From contig CAIMKZ010000105.1 in NCBI GenBank assembly GCA_903842065.1, forward strand, positions 1 to 64,000: a stretch of DNA of 64,000 nucleotides, in the 5' to 3' direction. The position numbers were made by a program, and so were the translations under genes. The notes beneath the pieces were generated by a model, which did not search any database, was not told where the DNA came from, and saw only the letters and a program-made list of their open reading frames with translations. Source of the stretch: an uncultured Acidobacteriaceae bacterium (GTDB lineage Bacteria > Acidobacteriota > Terriglobia > Terriglobales > Acidobacteriaceae). Positions 50,527 to 59,349 of this stretch are shown here, one piece after another; positions within the stretch are counted from its first letter, which is position 1, and every line of letters starts with the position of its first letter.

Positions 50527-53500
50527 CTAGAATACGAGGCGCCCTGAAAGCTGCAACTGGCGCGGCTGGTTGGCGGCAGAAGATACTGTGCCAAACGTGG
50601 AGGCAGTACCTATATTTCCGGCCGGAGCGCCAAACTGAACACGATTGAACAGGTTGAAGAACTCGGCGCGAAGATCCAGTTTGAGTTTTTCTGTCAAAGA
50701 GGTTGACTTGTTGATGGAAAGGTCGTAGTTCGCGATACCAGCGGCACGGATCGAGCCATCGACTCTGGGTGCATTTCCGAAGCCGTAATTGCTGGGAGCC
50801 GTAAAGCACGCGGTGTTGAACCACATGCCAAGCTTCAATTGAGACGGCATGTTGATCTTCGGATTGCAACCTGCAACCACATTGGGGCGAATTGCACCAG
50901 CGCCATACGATTTGGAGAGTGTATTGCCTGACGTGGAAAGCGAAATTGCAGTTCCGCTCTGGAGTGTCACCAAGCCGTTGGCCGCCCAACCGGAGACAAA
51001 GCCTCCTGCTACGCGAGGTAAATTGTTGAGGAATCTTTGCCCATGGCCGAAGGGCAGGTTCAAGACGAAGCTAGTGACAAAGCGTTGCCGAATATCGAAG
51101 TTCAGCACCGACCGGTCGCCTCTCGCGTTCGTGAAATCCTGGAGACCGCCTACCGAGTCGATCAGCGTGCCGCCGGATGCGGTGCCGATATTCTTGGCCC
51201 AAGTATAGTTGCTGCTCAGAATACCGGCAGCACCAAACCGCTTGCGGAACGAGAGTTGCAAAGCGTGGTAGACGTTATCACCCTGAGCATTGGTTTGTGT
51301 CACATTGGAGAATTCCGGGAAGGGCCTCAGCAACTGACCTGCTGTTGTAGTGGATTTGTTCAGACTCGACTGCGTGTTTACCAGTCCAGCCAATGGGTTA
51401 GTAACCGACGCGGTAAGGAGTTTACCGCCGCATTGCGGCTGCGTAGAGTCCGTGCCGCAAATATCGTATTGGTCCGCTAGCTGGTTAATGTTATTTGTCC
51501 CGCCATTTCTTGCGGTTGTGCCTTGAGGCAGGAACAGCCCGCGCGAGCCGGCATATGCTACTTCCACAACCGAGCCCCGCAAGAACTGCTGCTGAATGCT
51601 GAAGTTCCACTGCATTTGATAGGGGTAGCGGAGGTTTGGAACATTACCTGAAATGTTCATGCCGTTCAGTGAGGTCAGGTAGCTTGCGCTGCGGCCAGCC
51701 GGCAGAATCAGCGATTGCTGAACAGCTCCTACAACACCACCCTGGGGATATGGACTGCTCAGGGTGTTTGTCGGGATCAAGCCGGCCCCGTTCACAGATG
51801 TGACCATGTTATTTGTCGCGCTGTTAACCGGCGAGGTAAACGGCATCGAGGCGCCGTAGTAGACATCGAACGGAAGGTAGGTGATGCCGAATCCAGCATG
51901 AACAACCGTGTTCTTCAGCGGGTTATAGGAGACACCGATACGCGGCGCAAAGAGCGTTTTGCGGTTTGTATCGGTGCTTCGCGGAGCCCATGCGGAGGAG
52001 TTGACGAGCGCCAGAGCGCCCTTCAACGGGGATGAGATTCCTGCTACCGTTCCCAGCGAGTTTGCCGCGTCGGGCTGAAGTATGGTCGCACGATCATGCC
52101 GCTCCGTCCAGGCTCCCGGCACCTCCCAGCGAATACCGGCATTGACAGTCAGGTTCCGTGTCAGTTGCCAGGTATCGTTGAAATAGTAGCCCTGATAGTT
52201 GGCTTTTTGCGCCACCGCCTGCACCACAGTAGTCGTCGAGCTTGTCACCGCTCCCAGCAGGAAGGAGGCGAATGGCATGCCGCCTGTCCCTGTTGTAGTA
52301 CCGTTCGCCGACGTGTAGCTCTTGTCGAAGGCGAAGTCGCCAATGGCCTGAGTCGAGTAGTTGTAGTTGAAGTCCATCATCCGGATATCGGCGCCCACTT
52401 TCAGGGTGTGCTTGCCACGGATTGTGCTCAAGGTCGGCTCGATGGCGATCAAGTCGCGGTACTGCTTGCTGACGTTGGGCATTCCGGTAAATCCAAACAG
52501 ACCGCTTACCTGAGGCCGCAGCATTACGCGAAATGCAACCTGGTTAGTCAGCGTGGCCCAAGCCGGGCTGTATGCGGCGAGGTCTTGACCGAGGTGCGGA
52601 TTATTGTCCGACGCATATGCACGTACCAGCGATGCCCGCACATCCAGCGTGGTGTTCGCGGAAAGGCTGTAGGTGTCTCCCAGGACTCCGTTGTCAGTCC
52701 TTTGGAGGTCTCCGGCAGCGCCGGTGCCGTTGCCAAAGGTGTTCAGGGGAATATCCGCCAGGTACCAGCCCGTGTAGCGAGCAAAGAAATGCTGTTTATC
52801 GCTGATATTCGAGTCGATCCTCAGCGTGCCCTGCTTGCTAACCGTTCCGGGCGTTCTGGTGGCGGCGTAGTTTGCGCCAGACAAAGAGGCATTCGGAGAC
52901 GGATAGTACTTCATGACATTGGCAATATTGTTGGCTGCTGTATCCCAGCGGATGACTGGGATCTTGTTGCCGTTGCCGCCGCCATACACCTGAGCAAAGG
53001 ACTGGCGCGTGGTAACGCCGCCAGTCGTTACGGTCGTGAGCGGATCATAAATGGTGGGGTCCGCAGAAAAGTCGCCCGCGCGCTCGGCATCGGTCGGGAC
53101 GTTGGTCGTAACCGTCTGACCGGATACGATCTTGTACTGCTCGTAGTTGCCAAAGAACAGCACTTTGTCTCTAAGGATGTGGCCGCCGAGGGATCCGCCA
53201 TACTGATGCTGGTTGTAAGCCGGCTTCACCTGGTTTGTCAGTTTCTGAAAGTAGGAAGATGCATTCAGCGCCTTGTTGCGGAAATACTCGTAACCCGAAC
53301 CGTGCAGGTCATTGGTCCCGGATTTCGTGGTATAGCTGACCACGCCACCGCCGAAGCGCCCGTACTCGGCACTGGGGGCATTTGTGGCCACACGGAATTC
53401 GTCCACCGCGTCCTGCGCCATCACAAGGACGACCACGTTTCCGCCCAGTCCGTTGATGGGCGAGCCGTCATAAAACGATGCCGACTGACCTGACAGTCCA

Positions 53501-54096
53501 CCGCCAATCTGGAAGTTGTTCCAGCCGGTATAGTTTGTAAAGCCGGTTCCGCCGTTGCCGCCAGCTGCTCCGGACGTACCCCCTTGAGGCACTACACCAG
53601 GCACCAGCGAGATCAGGCCGATCACGTTTCTGCCATTCAAAGGCATCTCCTGGACAGTGGCAGGCGCGATCACCTGGCCGAGCGACGTGTTGTTGGCCTG
53701 CAGCAGGGGTGTTTCAGCGGACACAATCACTTGTTCGTTCGCCGCGCCGATGGCCATCACCAGATCAATGCGCACCGTTGAATCGACTTCAACCACAATG
53801 GGCTGGCGAATGAGGTGTTTGAATCCCTGCATGTCGACTTCTTCGCTGTACCGGCCTGGAACAAGGTTCAAGAAGCGATAATTGCCGCTCGCGTCAGCTG
53901 TCGTAGTGCGCTTATCGCCTGTAGCGGGATTCGCGAGAGCGATTGAGGCTCCTGGAACGACTGCCCCAGACGGGTCTGTGACCGTACCAACAATAGATCC
54001 GAAGAACGTTTGCCCATGGGCAAATAGTGGGCTAAACATCACCGCCAGCAGGCCCAGTATGATCACTGGAACTGCTGAAAAACGTGGCTTTTGCAT
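50527..54096 (-). CDS. Oar-like TonB-dependent outer-membrane receptor 2
   Basis: 1189 residues from the ATG at 54096, chosen because GGGAG stands just before it exactly as in receptor 1; an ATG at 54108 is possible. Signal peptide, carboxypeptidase-regulatory domain (FGSIVGTVTDPSGAVVPGAS), plug (EMPLNGRNVIGLISLVPGV), and a beta-barrel ending in LSGRLVF. The ligand is unknown. A 28-bp element (copy B) lies 153 bases upstream and links it with the enoyl-CoA hydratase and a carboxylesterase. It heads the block esterase - selenoprotein - unknown partner on the same strand. Confidence 0.9.
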   Translation of the reverse strand: MQKPRFSAVPVIILGLLAVMFSPLFAHGQTFFGSIVGTVTDPSGAVVPGASIALANPATGDKRTTTADASGNYRFLNLVPGRYSEEVDMQGFKHLIRQPIVVEVDSTVRIDLVMAIGAANEQVIVSAETPLLQANNTSLGQVIAPATVQEMPLNGRNVIGLISLVPGVVPQGGTSGAAGGNGGTGFTNYTGWNNFQIGGGLSGQSASFYDGSPINGLGGNVVVLVMAQDAVDEFRVATNAPSAEYGRFGGGVVSYTTKSGTNDLHGSGYEYFRNKALNASSYFQKLTNQVKPAYNQHQYGGSLGGHILRDKVLFFGNYEQYKIVSGQTVTTNVPTDAERAGDFSADPTIYDPLTTVTTGGVTTRQSFAQVYGGGNGNKIPVIRWDTAANNIANVMKYYPSPNASLSGANYAATRTPGTVSKQGTLRIDSNISDKQHFFARYTGWYLADIPLNTFGNGTGAAGDLQRTDNGVLGDTYSLSANTTLDVRASLVRAYASDNNPHLGQDLAAYSPAWATLTNQVAFRVMLRPQVSGLFGFTGMPNVSKQYRDLIAIEPTLSTIRGKHTLKVGADIRMMDFNYNYSTQAIGDFAFDKSYTSANGTTTGTGGMPFASFLLGAVTSSTTTVVQAVAQKANYQGYYFNDTWQLTRNLTVNAGIRWEVPGAWTERHDRATILQPDAANSLGTVAGISSPLKGALALVNSSAWAPRSTDTNRKTLFAPRIGVSYNPLKNTVVHAGFGITYLPFDVYYGASMPFTSPVNSATNNMVTSVNGAGLIPTNTLSSPYPQGGVVGAVQQSLILPAGRSASYLTSLNGMNISGNVPNLRYPYQMQWNFSIQQQFLRGSVVEVAYAGSRGLFLPQGTTARNGGTNNINQLADQYDICGTDSTQPQCGGKLLTASVTNPLAGLVNTQSSLNKSTTTAGQLLRPFPEFSNVTQTNAQGDNVYHALQLSFRKRFGAAGILSSNYTWAKNIGTASGGTLIDSVGGLQDFTNARGDRSVLNFDIRQRFVTSFVLNLPFGHGQRFLNNLPRVAGGFVSGWAANGLVTLQSGTAISLSTSGNTLSKSYGAGAIRPNVVAGCNPKINMPSQLKLGMWFNTACFTAPSNYGFGNAPRVDGSIRAAGIANYDLSINKSTSLTEKLKLDLRAEFFNLFNRVQFGAPAGNIGTASTFGTVSSAANQPRQLQLSGRLVF

Positions 54097-54774
54097 CCTG
54101 TCTCCCATAGTTGATCTCCTCTGATCCATTCGCATTGTCAGCACTCTCAACGTGTTGGAACGCAGAAGCGCTCAAACACTGAGGCACAGCCGAACCGTGG
54201 ACCCCCTATTCGGCAATTGTGACGAACGATACTGACAGCAAATCGAATCCGTCTACGTCTGGTCAGGTATAGTCTTATCTCGGCACCGTCTGACTTTTGT
54301 AAGATTCCCATAATCAATCGGTTGCGCAGATTGTACCCTGCGAAAATCCACAAGATCATACTTCGAAAGGCGAAGATCATACCTCCCGGCTAAGGGCTCT
54401 TCCAAATGCGAATTGAAATTGCAGAAGGATGCACTATAGGCGGCATATTGGCGGCTCGCCCCGGTACAGAATGACCAGTTCAGGGCAGTTCGGTACTACT
54501 CGCGCGGTGAATCTCTCAGTGATGAATGGAACCCCGCCGATCCAAGCCAGGAATGTCGCGGGCTTTTGCAGCAAGAGCGAGTAGAAACAAAATATGTATT
54601 AGCGTTTTTGGGGGGATGTTCAATCGAACGGATCACATTGGAATTGGCATCAGCAGCAAACGGAACAGATCAAACGGTGCTGCCTAGTTTTCATCGCTTT
54701 CAGTTCGCAAAAGGCACCAAGACCTGCACGATGCGGCCTCGCGTCCAGCTAGATACCGCCATGAACCCTGCTCT
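54097..54774. other. 678-base control region of TonB receptor 2
   Basis: Contains the 28-bp element copy B at 54250 and no supported gene. The open frame on the + strand from 54566 is antisense to selD over most of its length and is rejected. An AT-rich stretch occurs at 54585-54625. Confidence 0.5.
54250..54277 (-). promoter_or_regulatory. 28-bp repeated regulatory element, copy B
   Basis: On the minus strand: TAAGACTATAC, then C, then TGACC, then A, then GACGTAGACG. It differs from copy C at one position and from copy A at three. It points at TonB receptor 2, 153 bases upstream of its ATG. Confidence 0.75.
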
Positions 54775-55839
54775 TCAGTTCACTAATAGGCGTGGTGCGG
54801 CGCTGGTCGCCGCAATTGCCCCGACCTCAGCAGCTTGCGCGAAACCATGGTGGCGGAAGACAGCCAGCACATTATCCAAGCAAGACGGCGCGCACGATAC
54901 CAGTAGTCCGCCGCTGGTCTGTGGGTCGGTTAAGAGCGCTTGGTCTTCAGTGGCAAAGCCAGACGGCAACGTAACTTCAGAACCGTACGAAGACCAATTG
55001 CGGCCCGAGGCGCCGGTGATTAGCCCCCTTGCCGCCAGCGCGCGCACGCCGGCCAAAAGCGGCACGGCCGACCAGTCGAGCTGAACATCGCAATGAGCGC
55101 CCCGAGCAATTTCTAGTGCGTGGCCGGCCAAGCCGAAGCCGGTTACATCGGTCAAGGCGTGTACTCCATCCATGCCGGCAAGGTCCGGCCCCGGTGTGTT
55201 CAGCTGGGTGGTAACGTCAATCATCTGCGCATAGCCGTCGTTGCTAAGTTCACCCTTCTTAAGAGCGGCGGACATTACCCCCACACCCACAGGCTTTCCT
55301 AACACCAGCAGATCGCCGGGCCGGGCGTCCGCGTTGCGCTTCACGTGTCTGGGGTGCACGAGGCCCAGCGCCACCAGGCCGTATATGGCTTCGACAGAGT
55401 CGATCGTGTGCCCACCCGCGATGGGGATTCCCGCCGCCCGGCAAGCCGATGCACCACCTTCGAGAATGCGTCCTATCGTCTGCGTGGATAGTACTTTGAT
55501 TGGCATGCCCACAAGCGCCAGGGCCAGAATCGGCCGTCCACCCATCGCGTACACGTCGCTAATCGCGTTAGTGGCGGCGATGCGGCCAAAATCGAACGGG
55601 TCGTCAACTATGGGCATAAAGAAATCAGTGGTAGCGATCAAAGCCTGCTCGTCGTTGAGCTGGTACACCGCTGCATCGTCGGCAGTCTCTGTTCCGACCA
55701 GCAGTTCTTTTGGGACGGGCATGGATGCAGTTCGATTGAGTATCTCCGACAATACCCCGGGGGCGATCTTGCAGCCACAACCACCACCGTGAGACAGAGA
55801 TGTCAGGCGGGGTTCTACGTGTTTGTCGACAGCGTCCAT
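54775..55839 (-). CDS. selD: selenide, water dikinase SelD
   Basis: 354 residues; AGGAG precedes the ATG. It makes selenophosphate from selenide and ATP. Glycine-rich N-terminal active site SHGGGCGCKI with Cys21 (equivalent of the catalytic Cys17 of E. coli, so the Cys form, not Sec) and Lys24; DDAAVYQLND; ATTDFFMPIVDDPFDFGRIAATNAISDVYAMGG; DVTGFGLAGHALE; TDPQTSGGLL. Length is normal. It follows the lactonase gene on the same strand by 46 bases. Selenophosphate is the donor used by SelA, encoded 2 kb away on the other strand. Confidence 0.96.
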   Translation of the reverse strand: MDAVDKHVEPRLTSLSHGGGCGCKIAPGVLSEILNRTASMPVPKELLVGTETADDAAVYQLNDEQALIATTDFFMPIVDDPFDFGRIAATNAISDVYAMGGRPILALALVGMPIKVLSTQTIGRILEGGASACRAAGIPIAGGHTIDSVEAIYGLVALGLVHPRHVKRNADARPGDLLVLGKPVGVGVMSAALKKGELSNDGYAQMIDVTTQLNTPGPDLAGMDGVHALTDVTGFGLAGHALEIARGAHCDVQLDWSAVPLLAGVRALAARGLITGASGRNWSSYGSEVTLPSGFATEDQALLTDPQTSGGLLVSCAPSCLDNVLAVFRHHGFAQAAEVGAIAATSAAPRLLVN

Positions 55840-55885
55840 TCTTTGATTCTCCTGCAGTCAGTCAAAGCGTATCGGGGGTTGCGCG

Positions 55886-57079
55886 CTAACAGAAGGTCAC
55901 TACACAAGGATTCGGCTGGCTGATTCTCATTCCGGTCGGAGATAGCGTTCCATCCGCGCCAATCGTCCAAACCAGGACTTCTCTGCTATCCAGCGCCGCG
56001 ATGAGCATAAACCGCCCATCCGGTGAGATCGTACACCCTCTAGGACCAGTGCCATCGACCGCAATCGTCTGAGTCCTTCGAAGCTCGCCTGTTTCCTCAT
56101 CGATCTCGAAAACCGAAACAGCGCTGATGCCGCGAATCATGCTGTAGAGATACCTGCCTGAAGGATGAATCTTGATGTCGGACTGCTTCATAGCCAAATT
56201 GTCTTCACTATCCTCTGGCAGAGCATTGACGGTACAGATTGGCTCCAGTTTGCCGTCATCATCGTACTGAAATGAACTGACCACCGCCTTCATCTCATAG
56301 TTCAGGAAGAAGTATGGACGGATAGGGTGAAAAACGCTGTACCGAGGAGAACTGCCCGGTATAAGTTTGAAACCTTTGCCACACGCTTCCAGCTTTTCTG
56401 TCCGCCGGTTGATCCTGAAGAAAACAACCTCGTCGTTGCCTTTATCGCAAACCGCAAACAGCTTGCCCGATGGCGACATGAAGACAGAGTGAAGCTGGGG
56501 ATGGGTCTGCCTGGGAAGAGGGCCGCCGTCTCCGGCGTGCTTATAAACATCGCATGGTGCGCCGATCGATCCGTCCTCTCCGAGCGGAAAAAGTACGGTA
56601 GTGGCGTCATCATATTCAAGCACAATCTCGTACTTCCCGGAGGAGTCCTTCACCACCCTGGTAATCGGCACCCTGTCGGTATGGTGAGTAGCGACCAAAT
56701 ACTCCCCGGAGGCGTTAACCGCAATCATGCTGGGCAGCGATCCATAACTCGGCCGATGGTTGATCTCTGTCAGATCACCGGTCACTCGATCAATCGCAAA
56801 CGCATATACCTGTCCCCCGCCGCCTATATATTTTCCCGGAAGCGTCGAGCATTCATCCGTACAATAAAGGACATCGCGCTTGGGGTTTATGCAGGCAGCG
56901 CCAACCGCAATTTCCGGGAATACTGATTTGAGCAGCCTCAATTCACCAGTCTTGGCATCGTATCTGCAGATGCCAAATCCATTCCCGGGCGGAACCTTGT
57001 ATCGGTCCCAACTGCCAACATATGCAAAAGTACTCTCAGGAGTCGGGATTGCACTCTCTTTATCGCTCTTGCGCATCAT
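55886..57079 (-). CDS. beta-propeller lactonase-family protein
   Basis: 397 residues, no signal peptide. Repeating beta-propeller blades of the 6-phosphogluconolactonase/muconate-cycloisomerase-like lactonase family (PF10282 type): FGICRYDAKTGELRLL, YAFAIDRVTGDLTEI, HSVFMSPSGKLFAVCDKGNDEVVFF, DIKIHPSGRYLYSM, GCTISPDGRFML. Such proteins hydrolyse sugar or dienelactones, or act non-enzymatically. It is only 46 bases upstream of selD and probably shares its transcript, an association that has no obvious explanation. A second ATG follows the first directly. Confidence 0.8.
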   Translation of the reverse strand: MMRKSDKESAIPTPESTFAYVGSWDRYKVPPGNGFGICRYDAKTGELRLLKSVFPEIAVGAACINPKRDVLYCTDECSTLPGKYIGGGGQVYAFAIDRVTGDLTEINHRPSYGSLPSMIAVNASGEYLVATHHTDRVPITRVVKDSSGKYEIVLEYDDATTVLFPLGEDGSIGAPCDVYKHAGDGGPLPRQTHPQLHSVFMSPSGKLFAVCDKGNDEVVFFRINRRTEKLEACGKGFKLIPGSSPRYSVFHPIRPYFFLNYEMKAVVSSFQYDDDGKLEPICTVNALPEDSEDNLAMKQSDIKIHPSGRYLYSMIRGISAVSVFEIDEETGELRRTQTIAVDGTGPRGCTISPDGRFMLIAALDSREVLVWTIGADGTLSPTGMRISQPNPCVVTFC

Positions 57080-57332
57080 CTCTCAATCCTGATTCCCTTT
57101 GCCTGGTGAGCATGCGGAAACGCACGCGCATCGCATGTCCCACTTGACCTGTCTATTTTAGAAGCTCTACTTCGTGATCAACCAGCAAATGGTCGGAACT
57201 GGCCGTGCAGCGTACTTGTTCGTCTTGGATAGTGCTTGAAGACAGACGAATAGTCAATCCCCTGCATTGATAGTCACGTCACTCTGTGATTTGTTCCGAA
57301 TCTCAAATTTAGTCCGTCTGAAAATTCCGCAT

Positions 57333-57677
57333 TCAGAAGCTGATGGCCTTATCGGCTTCCTCTGCCCACGTCACCAGTTCATCGAGGGTGCTGCGGCGAA
57401 CTTCAGGAATGAGCGAATCCGTACCCAGTCCGCGCGCATCCATGCAGCTACCACAAGCTGCAACATCCGCTCCAGTGGCCGAAATCGCCCGCAGCATCTC
57501 TTGTGGGTTGTAGTCGGCGTGAGCTGGTGTGAGCCTAGCCAGACCGCAGGTTACCCCATCCCCCAGGAGGAATACGTTCGTCTCGGCTTTGCGCGAAAAG
57601 GCGACTGCCAACCGCAAGCCGTTGTGCGTTCGCTGGTTTCCGTAGGGAGAGTCATTGAAGATGAATAGAAATTTCAA
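57333..57677 (-). CDS. DsrE-family protein with CGSC motif
   Basis: 114 residues, starting with TTG at 57675-57677 after GGAGA. Complete small DsrE/YchN-like fold: FLFIFNDSPYGNQRTHNGLRLAVAF, NVFLLGDGVTC, and the active-site segment AACGSCMDARG with Cys75 and Cys78. Proteins of this family move sulfur, and probably selenium, as persulfide-type adducts. Its position between selD and selA suggests a role in selenium delivery. Note the same (C/U)GSC pattern as in the selenoprotein at 48045. It is divergent from selA. Confidence 0.8.
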   Translation of the reverse strand: MKFLFIFNDSPYGNQRTHNGLRLAVAFSRKAETNVFLLGDGVTCGLARLTPAHADYNPQEMLRAISATGADVAACGSCMDARGLGTDSLIPEVRRSTLDELVTWAEEADKAISF

Positions 57678-57915
57678 ATTGCGATCTCCATTTTCAACTT
57701 TCCTTCACGTGGATTGTACCGCGCTTGGCTGCTTGTCTGGACCGCTGGCTTCCACCCTCTGGCTGTTCGTGCCTGTCGGTATACGAATGGCGCCGCTACG
57801 TTGCGACACGCGCCGCGCTAAAGACATCGATCTGATGAGATGTACAGCACTGAGTAGGTATAAAATTGCACCCAGCCCGCTAAGTTCTGGCAAATATCCG
57901 AACCAAGGAGAGCCG

Positions 57916-59349
57916 TTGATTCCTGATTCTGGCGCTTCATCGTTGTCGTCGCTTCCCTCTGTCGAACGCTTGCTCCGCCACGACGAGACGGCAGGCTTGA
58001 TTGCTGAGTTTGGCAGATCAGCGGTTACTTCCGCTATCCGCTCCGTATTGGCAAGCTTGCGACATGAGCTGCGCACAGATGACTCCACCGTAATTCCCGG
58101 TGACATCGTTTTGATTCTTGCTGCCGGCCAACAATTGCACGAAGGCGCGCAGCCATCTCTCCGTCGTGTCTTTAATCTGACGGGCACAGTGCTTCATACA
58201 AATCTCGGACGAGCCACGCTACCGGAGGAAGCTATTCAAGCTATCCTGTTAGCCGCCCGCGAGCCAACAAATCTGGAATTTAATCTGCTCGATGGCCGGC
58301 GCGGAGAACGCGACACACATCTCGAAAATGACTTGTGCCGCCTCACCGGAGCAGAGGCAGCCACAGTAGTGAATAACAACGCGGCAGCGGTGTTATTGGT
58401 CCTCAATAGCCTGGCAAATCGCAAGGAAGTACCCGCCTCCCGCGGCGAATTGGTCGAAATCGGCGGCTCGTTTCGGATGCCCGAGATCATGGCGCGATCC
58501 GGCTGCCGGCTGCGCGAGGTTGGAACAACGAATCGAACCCACTTGAGCGACTACGAGGACGCCATCGGCCCAAAAACTGGGCTGGTCATGAAGATTCATA
58601 CCAGCAATTACTCGATTGTAGGTTTCACCGCCGAAGTGCCCGAGGCTTCTCTGGCCAGTCTGTGCCACGAACGCGGAGTGCCCTTCGTTGTGGACCTCGG
58701 CAGCGGCACTTTGATCGATCTTCAGAAGTTCGGGCTGCCGTACGAACCCACTCCGGCCGAATCCATAGCGAACGGGGCCGATCTGGTTACCTTCAGCGGA
58801 GATAAACTTCTCGGCGGGCCACAGTCCGGAATCATCGTGGGGCGCGCAGTCCTCATTAATGCGATCAAGCGTAATCCGCTCAAGCGCGCGCTTCGTGTCG
58901 ATAAGATGACCATTGCGGCGCTTTCCGCCGTCTTGCAGCTTTACTCGAATCCCGAGAGCCTTCACCATCGCCTTCCAGTGTTGCGGCTACTGACTCGCCG
59001 CGTGGAAGACGTCCAAGCACTCGCGGATCTGCTGAGGGGTCCGCTCGCCTCTAAGCTTGAAGGCGTCGCCGCTGTAGATTCAGTCTTTTGCGAAAGTCAG
59101 GTTGGAAGCGGTGCATTGCCCACTCGCAAGATTCCTAGCGCTGGTCTGTCGATTCGGCCGATTTCCAAAAAGCAAGGCTCCGGCACAGTATTGGAGCGAA
59201 TAGCATGCGCATTCCGCGAGCTGCCCGTTCCCGTGATTGGCCGCATACAGGATGGCGCCCTCATCTTTGATCTCCGTTGCCTTGAAGACGAGACGGAGTT
59301 CGCAGGCCAGCTACCCGCATTCAACCTCCTAGGTGTACGAACAAAATGA
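57916..59349 (+). CDS. selA: L-seryl-tRNA(Sec) selenium transferase SelA
   Basis: 477 residues from a TTG at 57916 with AAGGAG at 57905-57910. The much longer open frame upstream has no SelA similarity and overlaps the DsrE promoter. PLP enzyme that converts seryl-tRNA(Sec) to selenocysteinyl-tRNA(Sec). Signatures: LTGTVLHTNLGRATLPEEA at 89-107, NNNAAAVLL, GTTNRTHLSDYE, and Schiff-base Lys297 in FSGDKLLGGPQSG. N-terminal helical domain (LPSVERLLRHDE) is present, and length fits. Stop overlaps the selB start by four bases (ATGA), so translation is coupled. Confidence 0.95.
   Translation: MIPDSGASSLSSLPSVERLLRHDETAGLIAEFGRSAVTSAIRSVLASLRHELRTDDSTVIPGDIVLILAAGQQLHEGAQPSLRRVFNLTGTVLHTNLGRATLPEEAIQAILLAAREPTNLEFNLLDGRRGERDTHLENDLCRLTGAEAATVVNNNAAAVLLVLNSLANRKEVPASRGELVEIGGSFRMPEIMARSGCRLREVGTTNRTHLSDYEDAIGPKTGLVMKIHTSNYSIVGFTAEVPEASLASLCHERGVPFVVDLGSGTLIDLQKFGLPYEPTPAESIANGADLVTFSGDKLLGGPQSGIIVGRAVLINAIKRNPLKRALRVDKMTIAALSAVLQLYSNPESLHHRLPVLRLLTRRVEDVQALADLLRGPLASKLEGVAAVDSVFCESQVGSGALPTRKIPSAGLSIRPISKKQGSGTVLERIACAFRELPVPVIGRIQDGALIFDLRCLEDETEFAGQLPAFNLLGVRTK

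Noticed and set aside
54566-55084. 172-codon open frame on the + strand
   Set aside because: Mostly antisense to selD; no family resemblance.
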